The notes: generated from the sequence alone by a model not told the origin. Shown: positions 9,041 through 18,657, numbered from the stretch's first letter. The stretch is DNA of 64,000 nucleotides from an uncultured Maritimibacter sp. (GCA_913063035.1 CAJXYS010000007.1:35805-99804); one strand, 5' to 3'. Numbers and translations: made by a program.

Positions 9041-9052
9041 GCGGGCCGCGGA

Positions 9053-9073
9053 CCGGGGGCTGTCTGCCCCCGG
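9053..9073 (+). terminator. GC-rich hairpin after purD
   Basis: CCGGGGGC (9053-9060), loop TGTCT, then GCCCCCGG (9066-9073) forms a perfect 8-bp stem, followed by ACCCCCGAGGATATTT. There is no T-run, only a TATTT a few bases on. It sits between the purD stop and the end of the opposing FG-GAP gene and probably acts as a terminator or mRNA-end stabiliser. A comparable hairpin lies at 48970-48991. Confidence 0.6.
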
Positions 9074-9106
9074 ACCCCCGAGGATATTTCGACCACCTGG
9101 AGAGGC

Positions 9107-9846
9107 TCAGCGGCAGGCGAGCGCCGCGGCGAACTCGGCCGCGCCCGCCGCCGGCGCGATGGGGCGGCTTTCGAGCACGCCCTTCCGGAGGCGCGTCGCC
9201 AGGAGGCCGGTCCAGGCGGGGGTCGCGGTCACGATCTCGGGCCCGGCGCCGCAATCGCGCAGGCCGCCCGAGATATGGCGCTCGCCGATCCGGTGGTTGG
9301 TGTGGCCGGGGGCCGCGGCCACCGCGCGCAGCGTGCCCTCCGCGAAGCGCCAGACGCGCAGCACCCGGGCCAGGTGCGGCCTGTCGACATAGGCAATTTC
9401 CATGGCGCCGTCGCCGTCGAGATCGGCCGCGCCCAGCGGCGCGAGCCAGCGGTTGCGCTGGCCGATGAAGGGGGTCGCGGCGACGAGGCCGTCCGCGTCG
9501 TAGACCGCGAGCCGGGCGCCCCGCGAGAGATCGCTCTCGACCACGATCACTTCCGGCCCGCCGTCGCCGTCGAGATCGGCGAGGCGCGGCGCGGTATCCT
9601 CGAAGACGCGGGTCTCGGGCAGGACGATGCGGCTGCGGCGCCCGTCGGTCAGGGTCAGCACCAGCGCGCCATGCTCGATCGCGTCGCCCAGCACGCCATG
9701 GGCATAGCGCGTGGTCGGGGCGTCATAGGCCGCGGCCGCGATGTCCTGCGCCGCCGAGGCCAGGGCGCCGGCCAGCCACAGGCCGGCGGCCAGGCCCGCG
9801 CCGCGGGCCAGGCCGCGCAGGCGCGGACGCGGCGCCCGGCCGGCCA

Positions 9847-9847
<1 letters not shown>
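9107..9847 (-). CDS. Secreted FG-GAP/VCBS repeat protein
   Basis: A 246-residue protein with an arginine-rich start, a hydrophobic segment (GLAAGLWLAGALASAAQ) likely to be a signal peptide, and two clear calcium-binding FG-GAP-like blades: LADLDGDGGPEVIVVES and AADLDGDGAMEIAYVD. Such repeats usually build extracytoplasmic beta-propellers; only about three to four blades fit here, so it may be a short propeller. Its ATG overlaps the ferredoxin stop (TGATG at 9845-9849), implying translational coupling. Whether it has anything to do with the ferredoxin is unknown. Confidence 0.8.
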
Positions 9848-10311
<464 letters not shown>

Positions 10312-10313
10312 TC

Positions 10314-10673
10314 ATGGACAGACCGGTTTCCCCTGCCCCCGGCCGCTGGCCGCGCCCGCCCGCGGCGCTGCCCCATGCACGTCTCGACGAGCCGCCCGAC
10401 GGCGCGCGCGTCACCGTCGCCGGGCTGGTCCTGGTGCGCCAGCGCCCGGGCACCGCCAAGGGCGTGGTCTTCGTCACGCTCGAGGACGAGACCGGCGTGG
10501 CCAACGTGATCGTCTGGGCCAAGACCTTCCAGCGGTTCCGCCGGGCGGTGATCGCCGGGCGGCTCCTGCGGGTGACGGGGCGGCTGCAGCGCGAGGCCGG
10601 CGTCGCCCATGTCATCGCCGAGACGGTCGAGGACATCTCGCCCCTGCTCGACCGGCTGACCGCGCCGGGCTGA
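10314..10673 (+). CDS. Small OB-fold protein resembling the C-terminal domain of DnaE2 (ImuC)
   Basis: A 119-residue protein. Residues 31-112 ([59 protein letters not shown]) closely match the C-terminal OB-fold of the error-prone polymerase DnaE2, which is SOS-induced together with imuA and imuB. Polymerase, PHP and finger domains are absent and the preceding DNA shows no sign of them. The first 30 residues are proline- and arginine-rich. The SOS box directly upstream suggests either the relic of an internal deletion of an imuA-imuB-dnaE2 operon that kept its promoter, or a small damage-induced single-strand-binding protein. The frame is intact and its core is well kept. Confidence 0.75.
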   Translation: MDRPVSPAPGRWPRPPAALPHARLDEPPDGARVTVAGLVLVRQRPGTAKGVVFVTLEDETGVANVIVWAKTFQRFRRAVIAGRLLRVTGRLQREAGVAHVIAETVEDISPLLDRLTAPG

Positions 10674-10744
10674 CGGCAAGGCTTTCGCCCGGGCGCGCCA
10701 GCGCGTAGCCTGCCCCCGACGCATCAGCGCGAGGGCCGCACGCC

Positions 10745-11278
10745 GTGATTCCGCCAAGATACATCGTCGGGTTGGTCGCCGGGCTGCTGGCCGCCTGCCA
10801 GCCCGATGCCCAGCAACGGCCGGCGCCCCCGCCGGGCGCGCCCCGGATCGTCACGGCGGCCGAGGGCGGGCCGCCCGGCGCGCCGCCCGGCAGCTGCTGG
10901 GGGCGCGACACGGCCCCGGCGGTGGTCGAGACGGTGACCGAGCAGGTCCTGGTCCGTCCCGCCGAGACCGATGCCGCGGGGCGGCGCACCGCGCCGCCGG
11001 TCTATCGCAGCGAAACCCGCCAGGAGATCATCGCGCCGCGCCGGACGCTCCGGTTCGAAACGCCCTGCCCGGCGGAGATGGACGCGACCTTCGTCGCGGC
11101 GCTCCAGCGCGCGCTGGCCGCGCGCGGGCTCTACCGGGGGCCGATCGACGGCGCGATGGACGCCCGCACACGCGCGGCGGTGCGGCGCTACCAGGCGCCG
11201 CGCGGGCTCGACTCGGGGCTGGTCTCTCTCGAGACCGCGCGGGCGCTCGGTCTCGTGGTCACGCCGGTTCCCGACTGA
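10745..11278 (+). CDS. Lipoprotein with C-terminal peptidoglycan-binding domain
   Basis: A 177-residue protein starting at a GTG (10745). The N-terminus has a short signal with lipobox LLAAC (Cys18), so it is probably lipidated. Residues about 110-170 (MDATFVAALQRALAARGLYRGPIDGAMDARTRAAVRRYQ) form a PG_binding_1 domain, which anchors proteins to peptidoglycan. The middle (about 45-105) contains two motifs with EQVLVRPAE and RQEIIAPRR and no known domain. It probably sits between outer membrane and cell wall. It ends at a bidirectional terminator facing degP. Confidence 0.8.
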   Translation: MIPPRYIVGLVAGLLAACQPDAQQRPAPPPGAPRIVTAAEGGPPGAPPGSCWGRDTAPAVVETVTEQVLVRPAETDAAGRRTAPPVYRSETRQEIIAPRRTLRFETPCPAEMDATFVAALQRALAARGLYRGPIDGAMDARTRAAVRRYQAPRGLDSGLVSLETARALGLVVTPVPD

Positions 11279-11290
11279 GCCGGGCACAGA

Positions 11291-11314
11291 AAAGGGCGCC
11301 GGCGGGCGCCCTTT
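11291..11314. terminator. Bidirectional terminator between the lipoprotein gene and degP
   Basis: AAAGGGCGCC (11291-11300) and GGCGCCCTTT (11305-11314) form a perfect 10-bp stem with a four-base loop. A and T tracts at the stem ends make it usable from both sides. It lies between two convergent genes. Confidence 0.8.
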
Positions 11315-11345
11315 CCAAGATCCATTCAAGGCGACGGCCGGCCGG

Positions 11346-12812
11346 TCACCCGTCCGAGAGCGACAGCGCCACGAAACGCGGCTCGCCCTGCCGGCGCACC
11401 AGCAACAAGAGCGACTTGCGGCCGGCCTCGCGGGCGGCCTCGACGCGGTCCTCGAAATCGGCGACCGTCGCGACCTTCTGCTGGCCGGCCTCGGCGATCA
11501 GGTCGCCGGCGCGCAGGCCCTTTTCATAGGCCTCGCTGGTCTCGTCCACGTCGGTGACGACGAGGCCGGTGGCCTCCTCGCCGAGGCCGAGCTGCTCGCG
11601 CAGATCCGGCGTCAGGTCCGACAGGCTGAGCCCCATCATCTCCTTCTCGGTCGGCGCTTCGGGCTCGGGTTCTGCGCCGGGCGCCATGCCCTCGGCTTCC
11701 TCGCGGCGGCCCAGCGTGACATTCAGCGTCTCGGTGCTTCCGTCGCGGAACACCACGACACGGACGGTCTTGCCGACATCGGCATCGCCCACCATCCGCA
11801 CCAGCTCGCGGGTGTCGGCGACCTCCTCGCCGTCGAAGGACAGGATCACGTCGCCCGCCTCGACACCGGCCTCCATGGCCGGCCCCTCGGGGACATCGGT
11901 GACGAGCGCGCCGCGCGCGCCCTCGAGGCCCAGCGCCTCGGCCACGTCGTCGGTCACGTCCTGGATCCGCACGCCGAGCCAGCCGCGGCGGGTCTCGCCG
12001 TATTCCTTGAGCTGCGCGACCACCTTGGTGACCACGTTCGAGGCCATCGAGAAGCCGATGCCGATCGACCCGCCCGTCGGGCTGAGGATCGCGGTGTTCA
12101 CGCCGACGACCTCGCCGTCCATGTTGAAGAGCGGCCCGCCCGAATTGCCGCGGTTGATCGCGGCGTCGGTCTGGATGAAATCGTCATAGGTGCCGCTGAG
12201 CTCGCGGTTGCGCGCCGAGACGATCCCGGCCGAGGCCGAGAAGCCCTGCCCGAGCGGGTTGCCGATGGCGATCACCCACTCGCCGACGCGCATGATGTCG
12301 CTGTCGCCGAAATCGACGAAGGGCAGCGGTTCGTCGCTCTGGACCTTCAGGAGGGCGATGTCGGTGTTCGGATCGGTGCCGACGACCTCGGCCTTCAGTT
12401 CGAGTCCCGACTGGAACTCGGCCAGGATCTCGTCGGCCTGCTCGATCACGTGGTTGTTCGTGACGATGTAGCCATCCTCGGAGATCACGAAACCGGAGCC
12501 CAGCGCCTGGCCGCGGCGGGGGCGCTGGCGATCCTGCTGGCGATCCATGAAATCGCGGAAGAAGTCCTCGAGCGGCGAACCCTCGGGGACGACCGGGCCG
12601 GGCTGATCGCTGGCCGCGATGGTCGTGGTGGTGGTGATGTTGACCACGGCGGGGCTGACGCGCTCCACCAGGTCGGCGAAACCGTCGGGCGCCGGCCGCG
12701 CGGTAGCGACGAGCGCCTGCGCCATGACGAGCGCGAGGCCCAGAAGCAGCGCCGCCGCGGCGCGTACCGGCATGCGCGTCGGCACTGCAACGCTAGTGGT
12801 ACGGGGTTTCAA
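11346..12812 (-). CDS. degP: DegP/Do family periplasmic serine protease
   Basis: A 488-residue HtrA protease for periplasmic quality control. A signal peptide (ALLLGLALVMAQALVATA) is followed by the trypsin-like domain with triad H121 (VTNNHV), D151 (NTDIALL) and S224 (RGNSGGPL), and two PDZ domains (about 275-365 and 390-480). The start is a TTG at 12812: AAGGAGG lies eight bases upstream, while the first ATG is 13 codons inside and has no such site. A possible promoter is TTGAAA-N18-CATAGT on the minus strand (12973 down to 12944). It ends at the shared terminator. Confidence 0.95.
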   Translation of the reverse strand: MKPRTTSVAVPTRMPVRAAAALLLGLALVMAQALVATARPAPDGFADLVERVSPAVVNITTTTTIAASDQPGPVVPEGSPLEDFFRDFMDRQQDRQRPRRGQALGSGFVISEDGYIVTNNHVIEQADEILAEFQSGLELKAEVVGTDPNTDIALLKVQSDEPLPFVDFGDSDIMRVGEWVIAIGNPLGQGFSASAGIVSARNRELSGTYDDFIQTDAAINRGNSGGPLFNMDGEVVGVNTAILSPTGGSIGIGFSMASNVVTKVVAQLKEYGETRRGWLGVRIQDVTDDVAEALGLEGARGALVTDVPEGPAMEAGVEAGDVILSFDGEEVADTRELVRMVGDADVGKTVRVVVFRDGSTETLNVTLGRREEAEGMAPGAEPEPEAPTEKEMMGLSLSDLTPDLREQLGLGEEATGLVVTDVDETSEAYEKGLRAGDLIAEAGQQKVATVADFEDRVEAAREAGRKSLLLLVRRQGEPRFVALSLSDG

Positions 12813-13008
12813 TTGGTTGTCCTCCTTGATCGGTCTTCACCGGCGCACGCGCCGATGCCTGCTCACGCCCCAGATGTTTGGCTCGAAAGTCACAATTCAA
12901 CGGTTTCCCGCATCGAGCCGGTCAAATTGGCGTGACCGTCCCCACTATGTCTGCATGGCGGCGCCGGTTTCAACCAAAGGAATTGCGCGCCCGGACCGGC
13001 GCCGGATT

Positions 13009-13920
13009 TCAGAAGCGCAACGACAGCGCCGCGCCCAGAACCGGGGCCGGATCGTACTCGGAGGAGGAGAGCGTCGCGCCGGACGCGTCCTCCATCCGCA
13101 GCGCGCCGTTCAGCTTGACCCCGGCAAAGCCCGTGACCCGCAGCGCGGCGGTCGGGGCGTAGTTGACCGTGACCATCAGGGGCACCGCGGCGTCCTGGCC
13201 GACGCCGCCGCGCGCCGGGCCGTCCCCGTCCAGCCGGAAGCGGCGCTTCTCGTAGCGCCCCGAGAACGCGACCGCGAGGTCGTCGCGAGCCTGCCAGGTC
13301 AGGGTCAGCCCCGGCCCGCGGGACACCCCGTGCCCCGACCCCGTCGAAAGCGACAGCCGGTCGGTCACCGCCCAATCCAGGAAAACCACCGGGGTAAGGC
13401 TGTCCTCGTCCTCGAGTTCCGTCGACCACTGCAGCCCGGGTCCCACCGAGAGCCGGTCGCTGAGCCGCCACTCGAGACCGGCGAGCAGGCTCACCGTGGT
13501 CGCGTCCCCGGCCGCGACGCCCGTTTCGGCGGAATAGGCGATGCCCGGGATGACGCGGGCGGTCATCCGGTCACCCTGCCGGATCTCCAGCGGCAGGCTG
13601 AGCCGGACATCGACGATATCGTCCCAGGCCGACCCGGCGCCCAGCGCGCCGCCTGCCCCGAAGGCGTAGTGGCTCATTCCAACCGAAAGCGGTGCGAAGA
13701 CGTCCCCCGGCCCGTTGCCAAGACCGAGCCGCGGCGCGAGGCTCCAGCGGGTGACGGAAACGCTGCCGCCGGTCGCCAGGTCGCTGTCGAATTGATGGGA
13801 AACCGCCGCGGCGGCGCCAATCCAAGGGTCTTGGCTGTCCGTCTGGTCGGCCGCGCGGGCCGGTCCGGACCAGACGAGCGCCGCCAGAACGGCCGCCCCT
13901 GGAAGACTCACATGTCGCAT
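13009..13920 (-). CDS. Probable outer-membrane beta-barrel protein of unknown function
   Basis: A 303-residue protein with a signal peptide (MRHVSLPGAAVLAALVWSGPARAAD) and alternating polar/hydrophobic strands through the rest, ending LGAALSLRF. A terminal phenylalanine after alternating residues is the usual signal for BAM-mediated barrel insertion. Repeated strand-turn units (e.g. DRLSVGPGLQWSTE, DRLSLSTGSGHGV) fit a 12- to 14-strand barrel. I do not recognise the family. ATG 13920 is chosen over a GTG at 13926 because GGAG is five bases upstream. It lies between the hflKC-DUF2065 operon and degP on the same strand. Confidence 0.7.
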   Translation of the reverse strand: MRHVSLPGAAVLAALVWSGPARAADQTDSQDPWIGAAAAVSHQFDSDLATGGSVSVTRWSLAPRLGLGNGPGDVFAPLSVGMSHYAFGAGGALGAGSAWDDIVDVRLSLPLEIRQGDRMTARVIPGIAYSAETGVAAGDATTVSLLAGLEWRLSDRLSVGPGLQWSTELEDEDSLTPVVFLDWAVTDRLSLSTGSGHGVSRGPGLTLTWQARDDLAVAFSGRYEKRRFRLDGDGPARGGVGQDAAVPLMVTVNYAPTAALRVTGFAGVKLNGALRMEDASGATLSSSEYDPAPVLGAALSLRF

Positions 13921-14011
13921 CCGCACTCCGATACCGCTTACGCCGTCGCAGCGCAGTCAAGCACCGTCTGCGAGCCGCTGCAAGGAGGTATGCGCCCCGG
14001 CCGCGGACCGG

Positions 14012-14206
14012 TCAGCCGATCTGTCCGGCCAGCGCGATCAGGAAGACGCCGAAGGAGATGGCGGCGAAGCCCATCAGGCGCCGGGTCTCGGGCGTGAGCG
14101 AGCGCAGGAACGCCAGCAGCTCTTCGAAACGCAGAGGGGCCAGTGCAAGCACCAGCCCCTCGATCACGGCCACGAGGCCGAGCGCGGTCACGAGATCGGA
14201 GATCAT
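14012..14206 (-). CDS. DUF2065 small membrane protein
   Basis: A 64-residue protein with two hydrophobic helices (residues about 4-24 and 44-62) joined by a charged loop SLTPETRRLMG. This is the DUF2065 (YjeT-like) pattern, and family members are commonly encoded after hflC. Its ATG overlaps the hflC stop by four bases (ATGA, 14203-14206), so it is translated with HflKC. Its role is unknown; a membrane protein working with the HflKC complex is an inference from position. Confidence 0.88.
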   Translation of the reverse strand: MISDLVTALGLVAVIEGLVLALAPLRFEELLAFLRSLTPETRRLMGFAAISFGVFLIALAGQIG

Positions 14207-15093
14207 TGCGCGGCAGGCGCCCCGGCGGTCCCGGACTGCGACTTCAGGTACTTGAAGAACTCGCTTTCCGGGGAAATGACCATCGACGAGTTCTGTCCCT
14301 GCAGCGCTTTTTCATAGGCCGCGAGCGAGCGGTAGAACTCGAAGAACTCCTCGTCCTGGCCGAAGGCCTCGGCAAAGATCGCGTTGCGCCGGGCGTCGGC
14401 CTCACCGCGGACGATGTTGGCCTCTTTCTCGGCCTCCGAGACCAGTTCGACCTGGGTCCGGTCGGCCTGGGCGCGGATCCGCGTCGCGGCTTCCTTGCCG
14501 CGGGCGATCTCGTCGGCGGCCTCGCGTTCCCGCTCGGCGCGCATCCGGGCGAAGGTCGCCTCGAGGTTCTGTTCCGGCAGGTCGGTGCGCTTGAGCCGGA
14601 CGTCGACGATTTCCAGCCCGAGGTTCTCGGACTCGTTCGACGCGCCCTCGCGGATGCGTTCCATCAGCGCGGCCCGGTCGACCGACAGGATCTCGTTGGA
14701 GTTCACCGAACCCAGAACCTCGCGGGTCATGGCGTTCAGGATCTGCTCCAGCCGGCTCTCGGCGCTGCGCACGCCGCCCACGCCGACGGCCTGGCGGAAG
14801 CGGATCACGTCCTCGATCCGGTAGCGCGCGAAGGCGTCCACGACGAGCCGGCGATCGTCCAGCGGGGTCACCTCGAGCGGGCGCGTGTCGATCGACAGGA
14901 TCCGGTCGTCGTAGCGCACGACCTGCTGGATCACCGGGACCTTGAAGCCCAGACCGGGGTCTTCCTTGACGTCCTTGATCTGGCCGAACTGGAGCACGAG
15001 CACCTTCTGGCGTTCGTCCACGATGAAGATCGCCGAGAGGGCCGCCGCAACGAGCAGGACCACGACCGGCAGGATGAATGTGGTGCGTGACAT
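14203..15093 (-). CDS. hflC: Protease modulator HflC
   Basis: A 296-residue SPFH/band 7 protein with one N-terminal membrane anchor (residues 7-25) and a periplasmic SPFH domain (RQKVLVLQFGQIKDV..PGLGFKVP), then a charged coiled-coil (AEREREAADEIARGKEAATRIRAQAD). HflC pairs with HflK to form a large cage that restrains the FtsH protease. It begins one base inside the hflK stop (TGATG at 15091-15095) and overlaps the DUF2065 gene, so the three form one operon. Confidence 0.97.
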   Translation of the reverse strand: MSRTTFILPVVVLLVAAALSAIFIVDERQKVLVLQFGQIKDVKEDPGLGFKVPVIQQVVRYDDRILSIDTRPLEVTPLDDRRLVVDAFARYRIEDVIRFRQAVGVGGVRSAESRLEQILNAMTREVLGSVNSNEILSVDRAALMERIREGASNESENLGLEIVDVRLKRTDLPEQNLEATFARMRAEREREAADEIARGKEAATRIRAQADRTQVELVSEAEKEANIVRGEADARRNAIFAEAFGQDEEFFEFYRSLAAYEKALQGQNSSMVISPESEFFKYLKSQSGTAGAPAAQ

Positions 15094-16253
15094 CAGTTCG
15101 AGCCTCCGTCGTTGGTATTCCGCCGCAGCTCGTTGAGCGGCAGGTAGGGCACGACGCCGCTGCCGCCTTCGCCGCCGAGACCCTGCTCCAGCAGGATCTT
15201 GTCGACGTCGCCGAGCACGCGCTCCATCGTTTCGATGTAAAGACGCCGGCGGGTCACCTGGGGTGCCTTCTCGTATTCCTCGAGAACGGCGGTGAAGCGG
15301 CTCGCCTCACCTTCCGCCTCGTTGACGACACGGGCGCGGTAGGCTTCGGCCTGTTCGAGGGTCTGCGCGGCTTCACCGCGCGCGGCCCCCAGCACCGTGT
15401 TGGCGTAGGCGTCGGCCTCGTTCTGGAGACGGTCGCGCTCCTGCTCGGCCGCCTGCACCTCGCGGAAGGCGTCGATGACCTCGCTCGGCGGGTCGGCCTT
15501 GTCGAAGTTCACGCGGACCACGTTGATGCCCGCGTCGTAGCCGTTCAGGGTCGACTGGATCATTTCGCGCAGGCGCACGGCGATCGGACCACGATCCCGG
15601 TTCAGGATCGGGGCCAGCTGCGACTGCGCGATGATCTCGCGCATGGCCGATTCCGACACCGCGTTGATGGTGTCCTGCGGGTCGCGCAGGTTGAACAGGA
15701 ACCGCGCCGGATCGTTGATATTCCAGACCACCTGGAAGTCGATGTCGACGATGTTCTCGTCGCCGGTCAGCATCAGCCCCTGCGACATGCGGCCCGAGCC
15801 ACCCGCGCCGATCGTCTCGACGCGCTCGCTGGTCACGTTGACGATCTCGTGGGTGACGATCGGCCAGGGCGCGAAGTTGAGGCCCGGCTGGCCCACCGAC
15901 GAGAACTCGCCGAGGAACAGCTCGACCGACTGCTCTTCGGGCCGGACGGTGTAGACGGAGGCGAAGAGCCAGAGCCCCACCGCCACGATCCCGGCGAGCG
16001 TCAGGGTGCTCTTGGAAAAGAGCGGCCCGCCGCCGCCACCGCCGGGCCCGCCCGGCCGGTTGCCGCCGCCGCCGCCCATCAGGACGCGGAGCTGCTCCTG
16101 CCCTTTTTTCACGATCTGGTCGATCTCGGGGATCTGGGGCTGGTCGCCGTCGCCGGGTCGCCGTCCGCCGCCGCCGGGCCGGCGATCGTCGCCGTTGCCG
16201 CCGCCGCGGCCACCGCCGCCGCCGCCCCAGGGTCCGCCACTGTTACTGGCCAT
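15093..16253 (-). CDS. hflK: FtsH protease activity modulator HflK
   Basis: A 386-residue partner of HflC. The first 75 residues are dominated by glycine runs (WGGGGGGRGGG, RPGGGGRRPG, GPGGGGGG), followed by one membrane helix (LTLAGIVAVGLWLFASVY), the SPFH domain (RPEEQSVELFLGEF) and a coiled-coil. The glycine-rich cytoplasmic arm is common in HflK but long here. It leads the hflK-hflC-DUF2065 operon; 63 bases separate its ATG from the gor stop upstream. Confidence 0.97.
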   Translation of the reverse strand: MASNSGGPWGGGGGGRGGGNGDDRRPGGGGRRPGDGDQPQIPEIDQIVKKGQEQLRVLMGGGGGNRPGGPGGGGGGPLFSKSTLTLAGIVAVGLWLFASVYTVRPEEQSVELFLGEFSSVGQPGLNFAPWPIVTHEIVNVTSERVETIGAGGSGRMSQGLMLTGDENIVDIDFQVVWNINDPARFLFNLRDPQDTINAVSESAMREIIAQSQLAPILNRDRGPIAVRLREMIQSTLNGYDAGINVVRVNFDKADPPSEVIDAFREVQAAEQERDRLQNEADAYANTVLGAARGEAAQTLEQAEAYRARVVNEAEGEASRFTAVLEEYEKAPQVTRRRLYIETMERVLGDVDKILLEQGLGGEGGSGVVPYLPLNELRRNTNDGGSN

Positions 16254-16316
16254 ATTGCCCTTCCTCTCCTCTGCCTGAGGTTCTTGTGTTCCAAACTGTT
16301 CACTCGCGCCGAAAAA

Positions 16317-17675
16317 TCAAGCGCTGCGGGTCGGTGCCTTCATCGTCACCAGTTCTTCGGCCATCGTGGGATGCACCGCGACCGTGCGGTCGAAGTCTTC
16401 CTTGGTGGCGCCCATGGTCACGGCGATGCCCGCCATCTGGATCAGCTCGCCCGCGCCCGGGCCGACGATATGCACGCCCAGGACCTTGCGGTCCGCGGCA
16501 GCGACGACGAGCTTCATGAAGACCCGCTCGTTGCGACCGGCCAGGATGTTCTGCATCGGCCGGAAGGCTGCCACGTAGACTTCTACGGGCTGCTGGTCGC
16601 GCGCCTCCTCCTCGGTCTGGCCGATGGTGCCGAGCTCGGGCTGGGCAAAGACGGCCTTGGCGATCAGGCTGTGATCGACGGCGGTCGGGTTGCCGTTGAA
16701 GACCGTCTCGACGAAGGCCGCGCCCTCGCGGATGGCCACCGGCGTCAGGTTCACGCGATCGGTCGCGTCACCGACGGCGTAGATCGACGGCACGCTGGTC
16801 TGCGACCACTTGTCCACCTCGATCGCGCCGTTCCGGCCCAGCGACACGCCCGCCTCTTCCAGCCCGAGCCCGACCGTGTTCGGCCGCCGCCCGGTGGCGA
16901 AGAGCACCGCGTCGGTCTCGCATTCGCGGCCGTCGGTGCACTTGACACGGAAGCCGTCGCCCTCTTTCTCGATCCACTCGATATCGGTGCCGACATGCAG
17001 ATCGACGCCGCGCGCGCGCATCGCCTCGGCGAGATGGCCGCGCATCTCGTCGTCGAAGCCGCGCAGGATCTGCGCGCCGCGGTAGAACTGCTGCACCGCG
17101 ACGCCCATGCCGTTCAGGATGCAGGCGAATTCGCAGGCGATGTAGCCGCCGCCCACCACGATGGCGCGGCGCGGCAGGTCTTCCATCTCGAAGATCTCGT
17201 TCGAGGTCATCGCGTGCTCGGCGCCGGGAAGCTCGGGCTTGAAGGGATGCCCCCCCACCGCCACGAGGATGTGCCGCGCGCTGAAGCTCTCGCCGCTGGA
17301 CAGCGTCACCCGGTGCGGGTCCGCGACGGTGGCGCGGGCGTCGTGCATCTCGACCCCGGCCTTGCCGAGGTTCTGGCGGTAGATGCCCTCGAGCCGGGCG
17401 ATCTCGGCATCCTTCTTGGCCTTGAAGGCCGGCCAGTCGAACCGGCATCCGCTGCCGGTGTCCCAGCCGAACCCGGCCGCATCCTCGAGCGCGACCGAGA
17501 AGGACGATGCGAAGACCATCAGTTTCTTGGGAACGCAACCGCGGATCACGCAGGTGCCGCCCATCCGGTATTCCTCGGCCAGCCCCACCCGGGCGCCGCC
17601 CTCCGCCGCGAGACGCGCCGCGCGCACGCCGCCCGATCCGCCACCGATGACAAAGAGATCGTAGTCGAAATCCAT
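16317..17675 (-). CDS. gor: Glutathione-disulfide reductase
   Basis: A 452-residue FAD/NAD(P)H oxidoreductase keeping glutathione reduced. Seen: FAD site YDLFVIGGGSGGVRAARLAA, redox-active pair in GGTCVIRGCVPKK, second nucleotide site VVGGGYIACEFA, FATGRRPNT and the C-terminal catalytic histidine in VAVHPTMAEE. The CVIRGC disulfide pair, rather than CLNVGC, favours glutathione reductase over lipoamide dehydrogenase. It follows rpiA by six bases and is likely co-transcribed with it. Confidence 0.95.
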   Translation of the reverse strand: MDFDYDLFVIGGGSGGVRAARLAAEGGARVGLAEEYRMGGTCVIRGCVPKKLMVFASSFSVALEDAAGFGWDTGSGCRFDWPAFKAKKDAEIARLEGIYRQNLGKAGVEMHDARATVADPHRVTLSSGESFSARHILVAVGGHPFKPELPGAEHAMTSNEIFEMEDLPRRAIVVGGGYIACEFACILNGMGVAVQQFYRGAQILRGFDDEMRGHLAEAMRARGVDLHVGTDIEWIEKEGDGFRVKCTDGRECETDAVLFATGRRPNTVGLGLEEAGVSLGRNGAIEVDKWSQTSVPSIYAVGDATDRVNLTPVAIREGAAFVETVFNGNPTAVDHSLIAKAVFAQPELGTIGQTEEEARDQQPVEVYVAAFRPMQNILAGRNERVFMKLVVAAADRKVLGVHIVGPGAGELIQMAGIAVTMGATKEDFDRTVAVHPTMAEELVTMKAPTRSA

Positions 17676-17681
17676 CGCTGC

Positions 17682-18470
17682 TCAGTCCGCTATGTCGGTG
17701 AAAAGGTTCTCGTGATCCTCGGCTTCGACCTGTTCCTGCACCACGGTGCCGGCATGGATGTCCCGCAGCTCGACCATGCCGTCGCCATGGCCGATCACCA
17801 CCGCGTCGCAGATGTCGATGAAGAGCCCGTTCTCGACCACGCCGGGGATCTGGTTCAGCGCCAGCGACAGCTGGCGCGGATCGCCGATCCGCTTGAGATG
17901 CAAATCGAGGATACGGTTGCCCTCGTCGGTGACGAAGGGCGCGTCGCCGGCCATGCGCAGCACGACGTCGCGGCCGTCCACGTCGACGGTACCGAGCGTC
18001 TCCTCGATGAGCGCACGGGTCGTCTCCCAGCCGAAGGGAATGACCTCCACCGGCAGCGGGAAGGCGCCGAGCGTCTCGACCTCTTTGGATGTGTCGGTGA
18101 TCACCACCATCCGGTCCGATGCGGCGGCGACGATCTTCTCCTGCAGCAGCGCCCCGCCGCCCCCCTTGATCAGGTTGAGCTTCGGGTCGAACTCGTCGGC
18201 GCCGTCGATGGTCAGGTCGAGCCATTTCAGCTCTTCGAGGGTCGCGATCGGCACGCCCTGCTCGCGTGCCAGCGCCGCGGTGCGCGATGAGGTCGGCACG
18301 CCGGTGATCTGCAGCCCTTCGCCGCGCACCTTCTCGCCGAGGATCTTCACCAGCCAGGCGGCGGTCGATCCGGTGCCGAGTCCGAGCCGCATCCCCGGCT
18401 CGACGAATTCCGCGGCGCGTTTCGCGGCCACGTATTTGGCCATGTCGACGGGGGACAGCTCTGCGGTCAT
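17682..18470 (-). CDS. rpiA: Ribose-5-phosphate isomerase A
   Basis: A 262-residue enzyme interconverting ribose-5-P and ribulose-5-P. Family motifs: GLGTGSTAAW (phosphate loop), VPTSSRTAALA, IDGADEFDPKLNLIKGGGGALLQEKI with the catalytic Asp/Glu/Lys set. It carries a C-terminal extension of about 30 residues (IHAGTVVQEQVEAEDHENLF) beyond the E. coli enzyme, usual in Rhodobacterales. The ATG at 18470 gives MTAELSPVDMAKYVAAKRAAEF. It is divergent from sdaA, upstream of gor. Confidence 0.96.
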   Translation of the reverse strand: MTAELSPVDMAKYVAAKRAAEFVEPGMRLGLGTGSTAAWLVKILGEKVRGEGLQITGVPTSSRTAALAREQGVPIATLEELKWLDLTIDGADEFDPKLNLIKGGGGALLQEKIVAAASDRMVVITDTSKEVETLGAFPLPVEVIPFGWETTRALIEETLGTVDVDGRDVVLRMAGDAPFVTDEGNRILDLHLKRIGDPRQLSLALNQIPGVVENGLFIDICDAVVIGHGDGMVELRDIHAGTVVQEQVEAEDHENLFTDIAD

Positions 18471-18657
18471 GGGGCGACTCCGTTCCTGTTCCGGGCCGCT
18501 TATAGGAAAGTTGCGCGGCGGGCGCGAGGGGGAACTGGCCCGGACGGCGCGCGCGGTGCCGGAGCGGGCGTTTCGGCGCGGCAAGGGTCGCATTTGGAAA
18601 AGCCCCGTGGCATCACCTCCCCCAGAGAGAACCCAAGCGGCAAGAGGGGCCACGCCC

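Noticed and set aside
16280..16301. Three GTTC words in the hflK upstream region, resembling a LexA box
   Set aside because: Spacings are four and six bases, not seven, so they do not fit GTTC-N7-GTTC.
15078..18290. A 1070-codon open frame on the plus strand over hflK, gor and rpiA
   Set aside because: It is antisense to three well-recognised genes and its product is a shadow with His/Arg/Asp-rich composition and no domain.
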